Part shown: positions 42,701-53,920 of the stretch, piece after piece
Layout of the letters: every line of letters begins with the position of its first letter
Position numbering within the stretch: position 1 is the first letter of the stretch
Assembly: GCF_032118995.1 (NCBI RefSeq)
Contig: NC_092669.1
Location: 1,713,501-1,777,500 of the forward strand
DNA: 64,000 bases
Source: Asterias amurensis
Lineage: Eukaryota; Echinodermata; Asteroidea; Forcipulatida; Asteriidae
Reading direction: 5' to 3'
Position numbers and translations under genes: made by a program
Notes under the pieces: generated by a model
The model's database searches: none
Told to the model about the DNA's origin: nothing
The model's input: only the letters and a program-made list of their open reading frames with translations

Positions 42701-44372
42701 AAACTTCGAATTCTGTTTGGATAGCTCTTGTGTGTTTAGGGGTGATCATTTTAATCATCCTATGTGTGGCTGCCTTATTGTACAAGAGGAGATGGAGGAC
42801 TACATCGCATCCTTCTTCCAGCTCCGAAGAGATGGTTCCTTTCAACCAAGAAAGCCCAATCAACAACGGTAATTTACTATCAAGTTTGTTTATAGGCACA
42901 GTACACTATTGGTAATTACTCAAAACAATTGTAAACATAAAAACTTACTTGGTACAACCAATGGAGAGTTGTAGATAGTATAAAACGATGTGAGAAACTG
43001 TTTCCTCTGAAGTAACGTTTTTTTTTTGTTTTTTTTAAACATATAATTTCTCACAAACAAACTTTCAGCCGAATGTGAGTGCGGCACAGGTTTGGGGATT
43101 TTTCTGATGTATATACGATGTGACCTCTGACGTCACACGAAAACCATAACATGATTCGCGCGCATACCGCCGGGCAAAACCTTTGTGTTAGTGGCTGCCA
43201 GCTAGAAAGTGTATGCAATCTTACCATGACTACGGGTGTTTTTGCCCGGCGAAACATGACTTATACAGTGTTTATTTCAACAGAGGGCGGTTTGAATGTA
43301 AACATAGGTCACATCGTCTATAAGGCGATGGGACTGGAAATAAAAGAACTCTTACGAGATGGGGACTTGAGTCAAGTCTAGGTCATTAGTGCCCAATTGT
43401 TTTTTTTTATTTTTATGGGCTAGCTCATAACAGTTTTTTGGTTTATTCCCTCCAACAGAAAGCTGTGGAGATTACAAACTAAAGAGCGTGATTCAAAAAG
43501 GAGGCAAGAAGGGAAAAGTGCTGAATAACGTCTTCTCCTCCTTAAGACTGGTGACGGTTGCGGGTAATGGTGATTTGGTGATGCTAGACGGTAAAGGAAT
43601 TCGAGTCATGTCAAAGAAATACTATAAGAAAGTCACGTTCCAGATACGGAAAAATTTAATCAATAAATATGTTGCCATAGCAGCCTCGAAAAGACAAGCT
43701 GATGGGGAAGTACTCGTGGCAAGAAGGATCGGCAAGATTTCATGGCATGACAACAGCAGTGGGAAGGAGGTTGAGATCCAAGGTTGCAGCAGTGATCCCC
43801 CTGGAGAGATAAGCGATATGGATGTGGATGATGAGGGAACCATATACGTTGCTGGCATAGTTAAGAATGTGATTTATTCTTATAGCGTGGATGGGTCGTT
43901 CAAGTCAGCGTTTGCAGTTAAAGACTCACCGAAATGTATCAGCGCTTGCGAGGGTGGCATTTTATATGTTTTATCCGGGACTAGGATTAAGAGGGGCGAG
44001 GTGTATGACATAGAAGGGGGCACCATCAAGAGGTTCACCAACGGCACGCGGGATGTCTATGACATAGAATGTCCAACAGATATGAATATTGTGACGACTG
44101 GTTTGTACTCGAGCAAAACGTCCGTGTATGTTTTAGCCAAGAGTGCGGGGTCTGATAAAGCTGAAGCAAGCGCCATACTTCAGTTTTCAGCGTTGGATGG
44201 TCATCTCCAACGCCGTATCATCGAAGACTGGCCAGGAATTCTGGGCATAGTTTTCATCAGGGATGATTATGAACTGGCCTTCTTTGATTCCAAAGAAGTA
44301 AAAGTTTATGAAAGGCAGAAAGTGATGAGGAAAAAGCCAAGAAGAGAAGATAGTTCTTCTCGTATTGTCTGA
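39647..44372 (+). CDS. Receptor copy F: Ig-Ig-TM-propeller
   Basis: Five exons: leader 39647-39726, Ig1 40439-40774, Ig2 41417-41758, TM 42686-42868 and propeller 43459-44372 (stop included). Exons 2-5 all start in phase 1, and all frames are open. The product is about 617 residues plus an unseen first exon: leader helix, V-set-like domain (~27-138), second Ig-like domain (~139-252), TM (~260-282), juxtamembrane SSSSEEMVPFNQESPINN, then the propeller (~314-600) and a basic tail (RKKPRREDSSSRIV). The domain order predicts a surface receptor with an intracellular NHL-like propeller. The leader-Ig1 intron has a GC donor and a 480-bp repeat insertion. The Ig2-TM intron holds MITE-1. The 5' exon with the ATG is not found; an in-frame ATG inside the leader exon (MTKEIATQPV) would lose the hydrophobic leader. 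Confidence 0.75.
39900..40376 (-). mobile_element. TAA-tailed retroposon fragment in F intron
   Basis: A ~480-bp insertion absent from the same intron in G and H. It starts with (TTA)n on the plus strand ('tttattattattatt...cggccaagatttc'), so its tail points left. It is a SINE or truncated LINE with a TAA tail on the minus strand. Confidence 0.65.
40439..40774 (+). CDS. Ig1 exon of F (V-set-like)
   Basis: 112 codons, phase 1-1. Landmarks: strand-B Cys in RVPCGK, core Trp in AVTWYD, an N-glycosylation site NFTS, and the DGDTGRYTC F-strand motif. GT donor (G|GTAAGT). Confidence 0.8.
41417..41758 (+). CDS. Ig2 exon of F
   Basis: 114 codons, phase 1-1. Cys in TVHCPVYN pairs with Cys in LLIWCHVSS. 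Sequons NRS, NYS and NVT. Tyr replaces the usual core Trp (TIYYSI). The exon is identical in F and G; H has one extra residue and several replacements. Confidence 0.75.
42007..42388. mobile_element. MITE-1, complete copy in F intron
   Basis: 382 bp. Ends AGGCAGTGGACACTATTGG and complement, flanked by TTAA (42003-42006, 42389-42392). H has a single TTAA at the same spot (near 61403), so the insertion is precise. Inner perfect palindrome around 'cctcaagtttagaacttgagg'. Confidence 0.9.
42686..42868 (+). CDS. TM/juxtamembrane exon of F
   Basis: 61 codons, phase 1-1. SAETSNSVW, then helix IALVCLGVIILIILCVAALL, stop-transfer YKRRWR, and the conserved tail motif EEMVPFNQESPINN. Confidence 0.8.
42893..43458 (+). 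other. TM-propeller intron of F with repeats
   Basis: It begins with a diverged MITE-1 left part ('cactattggtaattactc'), then a ~320-bp repeat with inverted parts (tgacctctgacgtcac; ccgggcaaaa / tttgcccgg) ending 'gacttgagtcaagtctagg'. The same in G and H. A 76-codon open frame here is not kept in frame in H. Confidence 0.5.
43459..44372 (+). CDS. Propeller exon of F (cytoplasmic NHL-like domain)
   Basis: 304 codons. It starts ESCGDYKLKSVIQKGGKKGK. Six repeats: LVTVAGNGDLVMLDGKG; AIAASKR...GEVLVARR; ISDMDVDDEGTIYVAGIV; ISACEGGILYVLSG; TTGLYSSKTSVYVLAKSAG; GIVFIRDDYELAFFDSKEV. 'DMDVDDEGTIYVA' and 'YSVDGSFKSAF' are close to NHL-repeat grammar as in TRIM-NHL proteins. Such propellers usually bind proteins or RNA. 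No catalytic residues are seen. Confidence 0.75.
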
Positions 44373-44690
44373 AGGGGTTGGAAAGAGGAAAGACCCACAA
44401 CAGAAAATGAAAATCATTTAAATTTACAAATTTTTAAATACGAACTCTTGGATTTGTTCGCAAAATTTTTAACATTCTAGTAGCTTTCAGCAACCATTAT
44501 AATTACACAATATAAGCAATTTTGGATTATACCAGTTGAAAATGAAAATCATTTAAATTTACAATTTTTTATATACGAACTCTTGGATTTGTTGTTTTTG
44601 TCATCGCAAATTTTTTAATGTTCCCCAGTAGCTTTCAGCAACAATTATTACACAATAATAAAAATTTTGGATCCTGCCAGTTGAACTCTT
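44373..44690. repeat. Downstream ~140-bp tandem repeat of F (2 units)
   Basis: Units begin 'gaaaatgaaaatcatttaaa' (44402, 44537) and include 'acgaactcttggatttgtt'. G has five units and H three. Probably 3' UTR or flanking DNA. Confidence 0.75.
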
Positions 44691-47600
44691 GACTTTTACT
44701 TTTCATATTTACTCTTTAGTAAGTCGGTTTATCCTCTTTTACATTGTTATATCACTACAGGTTAAATGTTTAATAATTACTCCTGCCTATATTCGGACAA
44801 GTGTCAAACGTAACTGTTTCTTTTCGAATAATAGTTTTTCGGACTTGATAATTATGTTATGTTGGACACACTGTGTTGGACATAAGCTTTGCTGGTGTCG
44901 GACCCAATGGGTCAAAGTTTGTGGTCTGGGCTTTTCTGTATGCACAAAAACTTGCTAATCACAGAAAAGTATTGCTTAACAGACATAGGTTACCAGCCAA
45001 AATTATACTAAGTTTAGATCAATGTGACTGGTGCCCGACTCAATTTTTGATTACTGGAAGTTAATTGCGGGCTACGCATATGAAATTAGCTGTGATTGTT
45101 GTTGTTTTGCTTAGCAGAAAAAAAACTGCTGAGCAAAATTTCTGCTTAACGGGCCGTTAAGCAGAAATTTATAACGGCTTTATGAAACTGGCCCCTGTGT
45201 AACAGATGAGTCAAGTGAACAAGATGATCGCTACTTGTCAAGTTTTGGAACTTCAAGCTGAGGCCTGTTCATCAGATCCAAATCCAGAGTGGAACGCTGG
45301 GCTGACACGAACCACCAGTTGATACACCGACTATTAGAAGCAAACCTGTGGTGAAATAAAACGACGGTTGTTGGGTATATGAACAAATTTGGTTTGATTT
45401 CAGGATTATGTCTCATTGGTTAATTCATTCGAGGTACATCGTGTAATTAAAGACACTGGACTGGACACTATTGGTAATTGCCAAAGACCAGTCTTCTCAC
45501 TTGTTGTGTCTCAACAAATGCATAACAAACCTGTGAAAATTTGAGCTCAAAAGGTCGTCAAAGTTGCGAGATATTAATGAAAGAAAAAACACCCTTGTCA
45601 CACGAAGTTGTGTGCTTTCAGATGCTTGATTTCGAGAGTCTGAGGTCTGAAGTCTGTGGAAAATAGCTTCTTTCTCGAAAAGTTTTCCACTTCATGTAGA
45701 ACCCGGAATTCCCTCGACACGCAGGATATATTGGGTGCGTTCATTTAGCTCCCCTGGGTCGACCCCGGTGTGTGGGAGGTTCTTTTTCCAGGACGAACGT
45801 GGGTAATTATCTGCACACGTTCGTCCTGGGGAAAAAAAAAGCCACACGACGGGGTCGACCCAGGGAAGCTAAACGAACGCACCCTATGTGCGCAGCGCCG
45901 AACTTTGACATTTAACACACCCATAATAATATTTCAAGAGATGTGACACTTACAATTACCATTACAAAAGAGCACGACGTTTTGCACACAGAACTCTAAA
46001 ATGGAAGAAAGCAGTATAGATAGAGGTCTCGAATTCAATTCAATTATAGTGAGAAGTTACTTCTTTCTCAAAAACTATTACTTAAGGAGGCCTGGTTTTT
46101 TTCTCACAAATCAACAGCTCTCCTTTTCTATGCTATACTATAACATTGAGTAATTACCAATAATAGTGTCAATTATCTTTAACATGTAGCTACAGCTTGT
46201 GGATGCTCTTTGGTTGTATGAGCAAAAATTGACACAACATGTAAAGTTTGACCACATGAGTATCTCGTCTGCCAAACGCCCCTTCGGAATACAGGTCTTT
46301 CTTTTAAACAAACATTACAAAGTCTATACTATGGTGCAATGTTCATCGAGATACCATGGGACTAACGAGTGGAAGAAATATTTTTCACATGGTGTTACCG
46401 CAAACCTCTCCTGACATTATTAAAGCGCAAACAGTGAATTGTACTTGATTAATGTTAAGTAGGATTTGAAACTTTGCGTGGTGGAAATACGATTTTGGAA
46501 GGTTTGTGGTAACACCATGTAATGATAATCTCTAAATGAGTTGGGGTGGTTCTGAAAAGAAAAAACACGGTTCTCTTCGGAACCACCCAAACTCATTTAT
46601 TACATGGTGTTATTTTTTACCGCAAACAATATTTCTACCTTGAATAATATTCTAAGGAAGTATGCCAAACGTCACGTAAAAATGAGTCTGATTAAAATTC
46701 ACCATGGTACCTTCCGCAAATAAAATACAAAGTCATAGTGAGTGTGGGTTTCATTATTCAAAGAACTTTTTTACTGCAAATAAAGCTCAAACGAATCCTG
46801 GCATTGAGTGATCGGTTGTGGTGGTATTATTAGAATAAATACAACATAGTCACGCTATAGTATTGTGCCAAGTCGGCTCCGGGGCCAAAGGAGGAAACCC
46901 AGAGTGTTGAATAACAATGAATGGTTGACGGTTCTTGGTTCTGTAACACGGAAACTAAAGCATTGCAATTTTTACAGCGAGTCGATGTGAGGTATCAGGC
47001 ATTTGTGTAATGCTTTGATAATACTGAGTTCCTGAAGTTTGAATCTGAGAAGCGTTATCCGTGTAACGTTTCTCAGATTGTGTGTTCCTATTAGGGATTA
47101 TTCTACCTTCGTGCACACGTTTGTCAAAGAAGTTATGCATACACTAAGAAATCTGTGAAACTAAGGACTAAATTTGTCAACGAAGTTGTAAAAGACCAAC
47201 GAAAGAAAAACACCCTTGTTGCACAACATAATGTGTGTGCTTTCCAGATGTCTATATAAAAAATAAAGGGCTTCAGGCCTGAAGTATATGAATGAGAAAT
47301 TACCTGTTTTTCAAAAACTACGTTACTTCAGAGGGAGTTGTCTCTCACAATACAATTTGTGATACTAAGCAGCTCTCCGTTGCTCATCAGGTAAGATTTT
47401 TATGCAATCATAATATGTGTAATTACCAAACGTGTCCTATGCCTTTAAAGTTCGATGATATTATAATCCTCGCATGACTTGAGTGTACTGTGCGCAAAGG
47501 GCACTACCAGGAAACAGTATGTTCAGTGTTCAAGATCAATTCTGCACAATCGAAACGACCACAATTTTATTTCGAAACTACAACAGATATGAAAACCACC

Positions 47601-48932
47601 ATTTCTAGAAGGTGAAGTAGCCTACAACTAATGTTCGTTGGACCCGACACGACACTAGATCCACGGCGTACGATGGCCAGAAGGGAGCACACAAAACGGT
47701 AAATAATAATTAAATTAACCAATGCATTTTTAGAAGCTGGCAGGCTCAGATGTGCTAGTAGACGTTCATTCCAGCGCTTTATACTTGACGGTAGGCCTAA
47801 AAGTTAAAACCAATCCATATAATAATATGTGTATATCTAGACACCCCTATGTTCCGACATAATCCAAAAACCTCCGCATATGAAGGGTTATAGGGTTAGG
47901 GTTAGGATCGGAACAAAGGGTCTCACGTAATCCAGAACATACATGTTTAACTGACGAGGTCTATTTTGCAAGAACAAGTCACGAGTAGTGAGGAATGTCA
48001 GCAGCCATACCCTGCCCCGTTATGGCTTCGGCAGTGGCTTGTACTGGGCCCAATTTCATAGAGCTGATAAGCAGGAAAATTTTGTGCTCATCATGAAATT
48101 TCTTCCTTGATAAAAACAGGATTACCAACCAAATTTCCATGTTTGCATATATTACTTGTTACTGGTATTCAGCTGATGTTGGCTTATCCCGGAAATAACG
48201 TGGACATTTGGTTGCTAATCCTGTTTTTATCAAGGCAAAAATGTCATGCTAAGCGACTTTTTGTGCTGAGCAGCTCTATGAAATTGGGCCCTGATTGACG
48301 TGTTAAGTCCAATAATTGTCTAGACAAACACAGGGTGCTGTCGGCTGCTACGTGTCGACAGCAGGTGCATTCAAAAGAAGGCGAGTCCGTGAATAAATTA
48401 TAATAAGTTGTGAATAATGAACATTGTGAAAAATGAATGATGAATACGGTGAATAATTTGAATATTTGATGTTGTGAAAAAAATGAATAATGTCCGTGAA
48501 TGATGAAATGGATGAGAGTTCAGAATTTAAGTGTCTGGTCCACGACTCACTATGAACACCACGACAGTGCCCATGTAAACGGTTACGTGCGAGTGGGTTT
48601 TCCCACTTTAGGCTCAGTGTATTTTTTTACGGATATTTCATTGTGTTGACACACAGTGTGAACTCGAATGGTTTTATTTACCAGCATAATGTCATTACTA
48701 GTCTTGGCCCAAGACGTTAGTGATCGTGGCTGCGCTCGTCGGATCGTTATATAGCGCGCCCTCTTACGGCAGGGTTCAACAAACTTGGCCAGATGACGAT
48801 AGTCAAATAAAATAAATAAGTACAAAATGAGATATTAACTAGTCAGTGATTTTTTTTTGGGGGGGGGGATCTCCGTTTAGATAGGTAATCATGAATTAGT
48901 ATTGATTTGGTTTTATCCACGTTAACTTATAG
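44691..48932. other. Intergenic region F-G
   Basis: A foldback-like 'ctgcttaacggg' repeat (44.95-45.2 kb), a truncated minus-strand TM-exon relic (45331-45353), a MITE-1 fragment (45450-45650), short MITE-4 (45733-45884), MITE-6 (46500-46625), the conserved minus-strand ORF (46955-47140), inverted-arm sequence (47.6-47.7 kb), MITE-5 (48056-48291) and degenerate 'gtgaataatg' repeats. No intact gene seen apart from the first, unidentified exon of G that should lie here. Confidence 0.5.
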
Positions 48933-51900
48933 GTGGCTCGGTTACCTAGTGGTACTCTACTGCATAATGACCAAGGAAATAGCTACCCAACCCGTCTACA
49001 CTTCTGTTACAGGCAAGTATAAACAAAATAGACACAGCTATTTGAAATGTGCATAATACCAGCCTATGATAAATGATAAAATTGTCCTCAATGACCATTG
49101 AGTAAGGACAAAGACTTATGGTCAGATTACCGTAACGGTATGTCACAACAGGAGCGCTGAACAGAGGCTTGTTAAAGAGGCTTGATGTTATATAGGCCTC
49201 TATAGAAAAATAATAATTTTTTTTCTTTCTGGCCTTTGCTGTTCCATAGGAAACGCTAACGACGCCCTCATTGTTTCAAATGAGCAAGTTTATCTGCAAC
49301 TCCGACAGACACAACGTGTACCATGTGGAAAGCAGACAGGCGTCACCTCTGTCGTCATCGCTGTGACCTGGTACGATACCAAAAAAGATGAAATCATTCG
49401 CATAGTATTAAACCCGATCCACGGGAGCAATTTCACGTCTCCGAAGTACGAAGGGAGGGCTTCATTCACCGAAGGGTTCGACCTGACCCTCAGGGATGTC
49501 AATGATGGGGATACTGGAAGTTACACGTGCCAGATAATCACAGCTGCTGATCAAGTGGATTATGAAGTTGAAGTTATCGTTATCGGTAAGTTTTAACCCT
49601 TAGTGCGTTTTTACACTGCCCGTTAGCAAGCGTCTATTATAGGTTCGTTTTGTTAAGTTAATTGAGAAACATAATTAAAAGTTTGAGTGGCCCGGGCAAG
49701 GTCGTTTACCCGCTGGATTTTTTTACAATATAGATAAGTCCGCTGTATTCAAGGGATTTCCCCCATTGACTTGTACTCAAACGAGGCCCACCCACGTAGT
49801 TATTCATTGCTCCCTATTGGTGAGAACTATTCTGTCCGCCACACCCCCCCCCCCCCACAACCACCCCACCCCCCACCCCACCCCATTTTGGTGAATGGAA
49901 CCCAACTGATTGGAAACATACCAGCAATTAATTGGTTGAAAGTAAAATCACAACCTTTAGCTGGCGAAAGTTACGTTCTGGTTAGCTTTTGATGACATAA
50001 TGAACCCTACTCCTACTTTTATAGGATCGTTAAGCCTGAAAATCCTTCATATCAAAAATATTTTCAAACTTGGAAAGGGTCAGTAAAACAACTTGTTCAT
50101 CATCTTAATGTTCATTGGTCACACACAATATCACTGTGTTGGGGGGGATTTGTTTTTCAAACTTTAAAACAAGTTATTAACAGCTACTATTCATTAACTT
50201 TTTTTATATTTTGTTTATGTTTCTTTGAAGATAAACAACTTCCTAAACGCTCAGCAGTGCGATCAGTCTCGCAGCTGCTCCGAGCCGGCGAGAACACCGT
50301 CCATTGTCCGGTTTACAACAGATCCATCACGAGACCAACCATTTATTACTCAATTCAACATGACGTCAGAAGTCCCACGGAGATCCTAGTTTCCCGCTTC
50401 TCAGACGGTTCAGTTTTATTGCAAGATTTGACCTTTGACATCCAACGGGACGCCAACTACTCGTTGGTTATTAAAAAGCCAGAGGCAGCTCCTGCGGAGT
50501 TGTTGATATGGTGTCACGTGTCCTCTGACGTAGATGGGGTCAATCTGATGAGTGGTTTCGTCAATGTTACTCGTGAGTATTGCCTACCACTCACCTAAGG
50601 TTCAAAGTTCAAAGTTCATTTGTTCACAGCTTGATATTTTTTTACAAAGTATACATTATAGATGGATGTCTTTCAAATGTAATGTTTTAGAGTTTTATCA
50701 TTGTATATACTTTCATCCTTGTACCTTTTATCCTTGTATTTTTGTATTTTGTTTGTCAAATTGCCAAATAGATATAGGCCTATAATATTGATAATGATTT
50801 GTATAAAATATTCATGTTAAAGGCAGTGGACACTATTGGTAATTACTCAAAATAATTATTAGCATTAAACCTCACTTGGTAAAGAGTAATGGGGAGGTTG
50901 TTGGTATAAAACATTGTGAGAAACGGCTCCCTCTGAAGTGCCATAGTTTTCAAGAAAGAAGTAATTTTCCCACGAATTTGATTTCGAGACCTCAAGTTTA
51001 GAACTTGAGGTCTCGAAATCAACCGTCTAAACGCACACAACTTCGTGTGACTAGGGTGTTTTCTTCTTTCATTATTATCTCGCAACTTTGATGACCGATT
51101 GAGCTCAAATGTTTACAGGTTAGTTATTTTATGCATAATTATGTTCAGATACACCAACTGTGAAGGCTGGTCTCTGACAATTACCAATAGTGTCCACTGC
51201 CTTTAATAGGCCTTTATCATGCTGCCTCCATCTTGGTCATTTCGCAATTAGGAACAAGACTAATTTGTTCTTCCAGCTTCCGTTTGGTAACATTGATATC
51301 AATGGGAGATATTCAAGATGGCTGCACCATGATAAAGGTCTATCCTGTGAACTTTCCTACATAATAGCCTACATACGTTTGCGCTTTCTAAAAAGTGACC
51401 ACACAGTGCAGAATTTTGTAGGTTAGATTGGGGGGCTCATTTGTTGCCAAAATGTCTCGCCTAAATTTATTCTCTCTCTTCACCAATTTTTCTTTCCAGA
51501 ATCGAAATCGGCAGAAACTTCGAATTCTGTTTGGATAGCTCTTTTGTGTTTAGGGGTGATCATTTTAATCATCCTATGTGTGGCTGCCGTGTTTTACAAG
51601 ACGAGATGGAGGACTACATCGCATCCTTCTTCCAGCTCCGAAGAGATGGTTCCTTTCAACCAAGAAAGCCCAATCAACAACGGTAATTTACTATCAAGTT
51701 TGTTTATAGGCACAGTACACTATTGGTAATTACTCAAAACAATTGTAAACATAAAAACTTACTTGGTACAACCAATGGAGAGCTGTAGATAGTACAAAGC
51801 GATGTGAGAAACTGTTTCCTCTGAAGTAACGTTTTGTTTGTTTTTTTTAACATGTAATTTCTCACAAAAAAACTTTCAGCTGAATGTGAGTGCGGCACAG

Positions 51901-53179
51901 GTTTGGGGATTTTTTTGATGCATAGACGATGTGACCTCTGACGTCACACGAAAACCATAACATGATTCGCGCGCATACCGCCGGGCAAAACCTTTGTGTT
52001 AGTGGCAGCCAGCTAGAAAGTGTATGCAATCTTACCATGACTACGGGTGCTTTTGCCCGGCGAAACATGACTTATACAGTGTTTATTTCAACAGAGGGCG
52101 GTTTGAATGTAAACATAGGTCACATCGTCTATAAGGCGATGGGACTGGAAATAAAAGAACTCTTACGAGATGGGGACTTGAGTCAAGTCTAGGTCAGTAG
52201 TGCCAAAATGTTTTTTTTATTTTTATGGGCTAGCTCATAAAAGTTCTTTGGTTTATTCCCTCCAACAGAAAGCTGTGGAGATTACAAACTGAAGAACGTG
52301 ATTCAAAAAGGAGGCAAGAGGGGAAAAGTGCTGAATGACTTCTTCTCCTACTTAAGACTGGTGACGGTTGCGGGTAACGGTGATTTGGTGATGCTAGACG
52401 GTAAAGGAATGCGAGTCATGTCAAAGAAATACTATAAGACAGTCACGTTCCAGATACGGGCAGATTTAATCAATGAATATGTTGCCATAGCAGCCTCGAA
52501 AAGACAAGCTGGGGAAGTACTCGTGGCAGAAAGGAGCGGCAAGATTTCATGGCATGACAACAGCAGTGGGAAGGAGGTTGAGATCCAAGGTTGCAGCAGT
52601 CATCCCCCTGGATATATAAGCGATATGGATGTGGACGATATGGGAACCATATACGTTGCTGACATAGTTAAGAATATGATTTATTCTTATAGCGTGGACG
52701 GGTCGTTCAAGTCAGGGTTTTCAGTTAGAGACTCACCGAAGTGTATCAGCGCTTGCGAGGGTGGCATTTTATATGTTTCATCCGGGACTAGGATTAAAAG
52801 GGGCGAGGGGTATGACATCGAAGGGGGCATCATCAAGAGGTACATCAACGGCGAGCGGGATGACTATGACATAAATTGTCCCACAGATATGAATATTGTG
52901 ACGACTGGTTTGTACTCGAGCAAAACGTCCGTGTATGTTTTAGCCAAAAGTGCGGGGTCTGATAAAGCTGAAGCAAGCGCCATACTTCAGTTTTCAGCGT
53001 CGGATGGTCACCTCCAACGCCGTATCATCGAAGACTGGCCAGGAATTCTAGGCATAGTTTTCATCAGGGAAGATGATGAACTGGCCTTCTTTGATTCCAA
53101 AGAAGTAAAAGTTTATGAAAGGCAGAAAGTGATGAGGAAAAAGCCAAGAAGAGAAGATAGTTCTTCTCGTATTGTCTGA
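48933..53179 (+). CDS. Receptor copy G: Ig-Ig-TM-propeller
   Basis: Exons: leader 48933-49012 (GC donor as in F), Ig1 49250-49585, Ig2 50231-50572, TM 51500-51682 and propeller 52269-53179. All open and phase-compatible. Ig1 differs from F at five residues (Asp/Val, Leu/Ile, Thr/Ser, Lys/Glu, Arg/Ser), while Ig2 and the introns around it are nearly identical to F. The TM helix ends CVAAVFYKTRWR, closer to H. The propeller carries its own changes (PPGYISDMDVDDMG, INGERDDYDI). The tail RREDSSSRIV is as in F and H. Its leader-Ig1 intron lacks the F retroposon. The first coding exon is not located. Confidence 0.75.
50821..51202. mobile_element. MITE-1, complete copy in G intron
   Basis: The same insertion as 42007-42388 in F, with TTAA at 50817-50820 and 51203-51206, nearly identical in sequence. 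Confidence 0.9.
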
Positions 53180-53208
53180 AGGGGGGTGGAAAGAGGAAAG
53201 ACCCACAA

Positions 53209-53920
53209 CAGAAAATGAAAACCATTTAAATTTACACATTTTTAAATACGAACTCTTGGATTTGTTCGCAAATTTTTTAACATTCTAGTAGTTTTCAGCA
53301 ACCATTATAATTACACAATATAAGCAATTTTGGATCATACCAGTTGAAAATGAAAATCATTTAAATTTACAATTTTTATATACGAACTCCTGGATTTGTT
53401 GTTTTTGTCATCGCAAATGTTTTAATATTCTAGTAGCTTTTAGCAACCATTATAAATATACAATAAAGCAATTTTTGATCATGCCAGTTGAAAATGAAAA
53501 TCATTTAAATTTACAAATTTTTATATACGAACTCTTGGATTTGTTGTTTTTGTCATTGCAAATTTTTTTAATATTCTAGAAGCTTTCAGCAACCATTATA
53601 AATACACAATATAAACAGTTTTGGATCATACTAGTTGAAAATGAAAATCTTTGAAATTTTTATATACGAACTCTTGGATTTGTTGTTTTTGTCATCGCAA
53701 AATTTTTAATATTCTAGAAGCTTTCAGCAACCATTATAAATACACAATATAAACAGTTTTGGATCATACCAGTTGAAAATGAAAATCTTTTAAATTTACA
53801 AATTTTTATAAACGAACTCTTGGATTTGTTGTTTTTGTCATCGCAAAATTTTTAATATTCTAGTAGCTTTCAGCAACAATTATTACACAATATAAACAAT
53901 TTTGGATCATGCCATTTTAA
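53209..53920. repeat. Downstream ~140-bp tandem repeat of G (5 units)
   Basis: Units start near 53209, 53345, 53486, 53636 and 53774 ('ttgaaaatgaaaatc'). Confidence 0.8.

Noticed and set aside
43151-43381. 76-codon ORF in the TM-propeller intron of F, repeated in G and H
   Set aside because: H shifts frame inside it, splice sites are absent, and the stretch has inverted-repeat character. Treated as intronic repeat.
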